Below are positions 59,686 through 64,000 of a DNA stretch of 64,000 nt, in pieces. The notes beneath the pieces were generated by a model. That model was not told where the DNA came from and made no database searches. It saw only the letters and a program-made list of their open reading frames with translations. Within the stretch, counting starts at the first letter, position 1; every line of letters begins with the position of its first letter. The stretch is taken from assembly GCF_032118995.1 (NCBI RefSeq), contig NC_092657.1:6154391-6218390 (forward strand), read 5' to 3'. A program made the position numbers and the translations under genes. The stretch comes from Asterias amurensis (taxonomy: Eukaryota > Echinodermata > Asteroidea > Forcipulatida > Asteriidae).

Positions 59686-60354
59686 GAAAAATACCAGTCG
59701 ATCGTCCAGGTTTTTCCAAAAAGTGGAGGATGAGGGCCTTTTTCTTTGTATTTTCTATTTCTTGCAAAGATGGCTGCCAAGCATTTTAATTCAAACTGGC
59801 TACCAATTCTTCAGTTTAAAGTCACCACTTACTTTATGTTAAGTTCTTAAAGCCATTGGACCCTTTCGGTTCAGAAAAAAAGAAAAAAAGTTCACAGACT
59901 TACAAATAACTTACAGGGTTTACAGAAGGCAATAGTGAAAGACTTCTCTTGAAATATTATTCCATGAAATGCTGTACTTTTTGAGAAAACAGCAAAACAG
60001 TATAAATTCTCGTTAACGAATTACGGATTTATTTTAAACACATGTCATGACACGGAGAAACGCGCGGAAACAAGGGTGGGTTTTTCCGTTGTTTTCTCCT
60101 GACTTCAATGACCGATTGAGCCTAAATTTTCACAGGTTTGTTATTTGATATAGAAGTTGTGGTACACAAAGTGTGGGCCTTGGACAACACTGTTTACCGA
60201 AAGGGTCCAATGGCTTTAAAAGGTTTGCAAGTGTAATTGGAAATACACGGAAAACTTGTGTTTTTTGAAGAAAAACAAATGAGAAAAAAAAATTGATAAA
60301 GAAAAGGATGCGGCCTCAAAAAAGGATGAGGAAGCACGATCAACTGGTATTTTG
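59686..60354. mobile_element. Second GACCAGTTGATCGTC-type element, split by MITE 3
   Basis: AAATACCAGTCGATCGTCC at the left and CACGATCAACTGGTATTTTG at the right, with GGATGAGGGCC near the left. The middle is occupied by the family 3 MITE at 59847-60220, so that MITE is the younger insertion. Confidence 0.75.
59847..60220 (-). mobile_element. MITE family 3 copy, minus orientation, nested
   Basis: TTAAAGCCATTGGACCCTTT to AAAGGGTCCAATGGCTTTAA. The body is the complement of the copy at 49595. Confidence 0.92.
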
Positions 60355-60599
60355 TTAAAAGTTTTGCCTATTGGATACTACAATCCATTTACTAGCTGAA
60401 TACTGTACTTGAATTTTTGTCAGTAGGCTGCATGATCTGCATACTGTTCTAGGTGACAAGAGCCCTCTTGTGAATCATAGTTTGTTTGCATCGATTATTT
60501 ATTTTGATTAATTGCTCAGACTTTAATGCAAGTCGCCAGACACACAAGGCCTGAAGGCCACTTCAAGATGTGGGCTACAATTTGTTTTTTTTCAAGAGG

Positions 60600-60800
60600 C
60601 GATTGCCACCTACATACTCCTAGGGCTTAAAGAGGGTTACCCCTTCTACAGTCCATACGGATGTAGGCTTGGGTATCATCCATCAGAAGCCTGGCTGGTA
60701 GAACAGAAAGACTACCTCCCAAATTTTATGCACAAGTGTCACGACCTGGATTCGAACCCACACCCTGCCGATGCTGACAAAAAATTGCTGGTGATCTTGC
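60600..60800 (-). mobile_element. Probable decayed SINE
   Basis: CACAAGTGTCACGACCTGGA and TTCGAACCCACACCCTGCC are the complement of the SINE B-box region. The neighbouring body is not clearly matched. Confidence 0.4.
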
Positions 60801-60849
60801 ACATAAAAAGTCCCAAAGTTATTTCCATTACAGTAGTCCTCTGAGTGCA

Positions 60850-62950
60850 AATAACACAAGGAACAGTGAATATAATATTCACAAAACTCATGTATCAGGC
60901 CTTTGGGTTATCATTTTTGAAATACTGAGAGTGTTTACTCCACCAGAAATTTAGTTTTGAATCTCTAAATGCTTTACTTCGAGTGTAAGGTGGTGATAAG
61001 TGCACAATGTGCAAACCAATAATGTTCCATTTGTCTGTCATTGATTCAGCGCTAATTTAATCCAGGTTTACTTTTAAGCTTCTTTCCCACCATCAGGCGG
61101 CTTCACAGTAGATCAATACGGACATTAATGTTTTAGTGTAAAATGTATTGCATTGATTTTTAGACTCGCTAACATTCATGTGGAAGGCCTACAGTCCCTG
61201 ACTGTTAAAATGTTTCCTCTGTAGACAGAGATGCCGAGTCCAGAGGCCAGCTATGCGTGAGATTTGTCAAAGCTCTGATGCCTGAAAAACACACTCACAG
61301 TTTCCAGGCAGGAATTCAGAGCTGTCAATTCTCCCTGATTTTGCAGAAAGCTCCCTGAAAACAAACCAACCTTTCCATTTTTGTTATAGGCCCCTAAGCA
61401 AGTTTTTAAACTTTTCTGATTACAGAAGCTTTTTCTCCATCACATTCTATGTTGAATGTACTCTTCTTAAAGACCTGCTTGAACAAAAGAGTCAAGTCGT
61501 GAACTTTGCTGAATTTCCATCAAAATGTTTTTAATGAATAAGGAAATCAAGTCATATGATTCAAAATAGACTTCAATTGTGTAAAAAAACAATCATTTTG
61601 AATGCCCTTATTCAGCGCTTTTCTGAGAGCTTTCGAAAAGCCCCGAGATATAAGAGTAGGGATGTTTTTTTATATTTAGAATTAACATTGCATTTTGATT
61701 TAACAGACTTAACAGGCCTTTGGAGTTGTCTAATTTCTTTGATTTGAATATTAATAGTAACACAATTTTTATGGAGTGCTTTTTCCACCTTTTCTGAGCC
61801 TCATCTTTCAAAGCGTTCAGCCATGAAAATAATAATTATCAGGAAAAGGATCGGACCAGCCTGAAGCACTCAGGCAAGCAAACCAACTGATAACAAACTA
61901 TAAAACCCAAAGAAAAAAACCTGTTTTTAGCTAAACTTTAATGGTGTGACTGTCTGGCCTTTTCTCTGTGCTTTCTCTGTGCTTTAAAAGCAACCCCATT
62001 CCGCTTGATTTCAGTGATGAAAGGCCAGACTGCAGGATCAATAATTAATTATGCATGAATCGCTCTACATGTAATGTAATGTTACATCCGGACACACTGA
62101 GTGTGCTCACAAGTGCTCCAAAGACCATCATGGCATCTGGCTCGTGCCACAGTCCCCGGCTCTGATTGGCCAGCTGGGTCTGTAGGGAGGCCTCGGGCTT
62201 GTGCTTGTTCAGGGGCCACTACATTAATTAAGTTGCATCTTTAAGGGTGTTGATGTGGACCCACAGACTCAGTCTGCAGACAAAGAGAGTGTCTGGCAAA
62301 CCTGACATAACAACCTGAACAAATATAAATTATTTCCGCGCTTAATGCGTGAATCACTGATTTTTCCAAGCAGAAAATATGTCGTTTGACACTGACAGCC
62401 TGAATGAAATGACATACATGTACCAGTACAAGCCCAACCAGTACTTAACTTTTGACACACACGTTGTACAAAATGTACCCCTGTAACAAATTTGTCTACC
62501 CTCCGCCCAGGTAGCAGTTAAAAAGCAGGACAGAGTCGTTTCAGAACTGAGAATTCTCCGAATTCATTTGTACCATATAACTGTAGGTTTTTGTTAGGTA
62601 AGCATTTTGCAACAAATTAATATTTTTTTCTTAATTTAAAACAGTCTCAAATATTCACACAACCCCTACATGTACATGTACATGTAAACAGCAACACCAC
62701 TACAACGCATGTTTAGTCTACCAAAAGGAAAATTACATGTGTAATGCTGATTAAAGTTTACAGATTTGGGATAAATGGGTAATGCATTATTCATGAGGTC
62801 AATGGAGGTACACTGTAAATATTCATGAGCCAAACCTGTCACTCTGTGCTCATTTACATAATAAGTCATCGACCTGTCACCTAGCTGAGTGACTAATGGC
62901 CTTTGTGAATGACTGTGTAAAGTGATGTAATGTTAGTAACTAAGGAAAGC
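60850..62950. other. Repeat-poor stretch, no confirmed gene
   Basis: None of the MITE, SINE or minisatellite families is seen here. AT-rich homeodomain-like words (AATTAATTATGCATGAAT at 62043-62060; TAAATATTCATGAG near 62816) occur. A candidate 32-nt exon is noted at 61225-61256. The function is unknown. Confidence 0.4.
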
Positions 62951-63329
62951 AAGGGTGGGAAGATGACATTGGATAACAAAGGCTTTATAAGACACTTCTG
63001 CAGGTTGGTTGGTGAACCTAGTCTTTTTAGTATTATTATAGGTTTTCTCAGTCAGTTTTGTGATCAGACATGTACTGTAGTCCAGTTTGTGTCCTTTTGC
63101 GTGAGATGGTAGTTTAAAACATCACTTTACTTGTATGGTTAACAAAATATATGATATTGACCAATTTCAAACAGGAGTAACTCAGCAATGGGATACACCC
63201 CAAAGCTTCAAGACATATATACCAAATAACTGCTGCTGGTGTGTCCTTTCCAGCCATGCATATATATAACTCAATTCTTTAAATTGTCAACATCTGACTC
63301 ATTTTCACAGAGCGGGTCACATTTGTTGC

Positions 63330-63475
63330 TAGGTATCTTAGGTCAACATGGTAAAGACAAAAGTGGCATGACTGGGACTCGAATCCAAGCTCAGCTGACC
63401 TGGAAACGCCAGAGCCTGAGTCCGAACCGCTTGGTATCGAAACACCAGTGTACCCAAGTAAAATATGCCGTTTGA
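63330..63475 (-). mobile_element. SINE head fragment, minus strand
   Basis: ATGACTGGGACTCGAATCCA (complement of a B box), CCAGAGCCTGAGTCCGAACC and CGAAACACCAGTGTACC follow the SINE head order on the minus strand. Confidence 0.6.
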
Positions 63476-64000
63476 AAATGTACAAGGAACTTGGTTTATT
63501 CAGTGCTGTGATAAATCCAAGAGACAACCAATATTTCTATGTCAGACATTACTCTGCACATTACGCAAGGTGTTAATTTGTGAACACATCACCGCCTTTT
63601 CCTCCACCAATAATGATGATGCAACCTTACGAAGCGTCAGCCTGACACTTCGCCATAATTATTCTTCCTCATAGCAGATGATTACTGGTTCATGACTTTA
63701 TGCAATATGATAACAAATGGTTTGTCCATTTGTGGAGCTCAGAAACAGTGCCGTATTTATCCCCTTACGAGAACACTCAATATGGAACCACTCATGCCGT
63801 GTGTGGTCATTACACAAGACCCTCATATAGGTCTACCAGCCTATATGCCTTTCTTAATATTTATGCATGAGGTATGTCACAACGCTAATCCAAAACGAGG
63901 CGATGGGCCCAGCCACTGCAAGTGATGGGGGAGTTGCGCCCATAGCCTCATTTTGGGTAAGAATTTTGACGTCATGCGTAAATATTAAGAGAGGCGTATA
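63476..64000. other. Window end, no gene seen
   Basis: Short frames only, and no splice-bounded coding segment is recognisable. Confidence 0.4.

Overview
This window is animal nuclear DNA, very probably from an echinoderm; a sea star is my best guess. The genes are split by GT-AG introns. The receptor families (somatomedin-B 7TM receptors, LDLa-LRR-7TM receptors) are of the kinds expanded in marine invertebrates. Dense short palindromic DNA transposons, tRNA-derived SINEs, minisatellites and a (TTAGGG)n tract also fit. The species guess is inference; the animal-nuclear call is secure.

Four complete coding genes can be built exon by exon, all on the minus strand. Two are a tandem pair of three-exon receptors at 5222-11393 (891 aa) and 15964-24814 (886 aa). 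Each has a signal peptide, a somatomedin-B module, a long Cys-rich ectodomain and a secretin/adhesion/Methuselah-type 7TM, with no recognisable GPS cleavage motif. The third, at 26694-44353, is a 14-exon, 755-aa type C leucine-rich-repeat receptor (relaxin-receptor/GRL101-like) with two LDLa modules, an LRRNT cap, a run of eight 72-nt LRR exons and a class A 7TM in one terminal exon. The fourth, at 51930-53156, encodes mitochondrial ribosomal protein MRPS21 (86 aa), with a probable non-coding first exon near 54665. A possible divergent plus-strand gene starts at 54853 with ATG followed directly by a splice donor; its body is not identified.

Layout: 1-5.2 kb repeats, including a 28-bp minisatellite; 5.2-24.8 kb the receptor pair, separated by a 2.2-kb 22-bp minisatellite; 24.8-26.7 kb no gene seen; 26.7-44.4 kb the LRR receptor, with transposons and long simple repeats in its introns; 44.4-51.9 kb transposon-rich, ending in a 63-bp minisatellite just downstream of MRPS21; 51.9-54.9 kb MRPS21 and its probable two-way promoter; 54.9-64 kb repeats, a LINE relic and a repeat-poor block near 61-63 kb.

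Three of the four genes encode cell-surface receptors, so the interval reads as a receptor neighbourhood; MRPS21 is an unrelated housekeeping neighbour. At least three families of 350-420-bp palindromic MITE-like elements recur, several nested in one another, giving a relative order of insertion.
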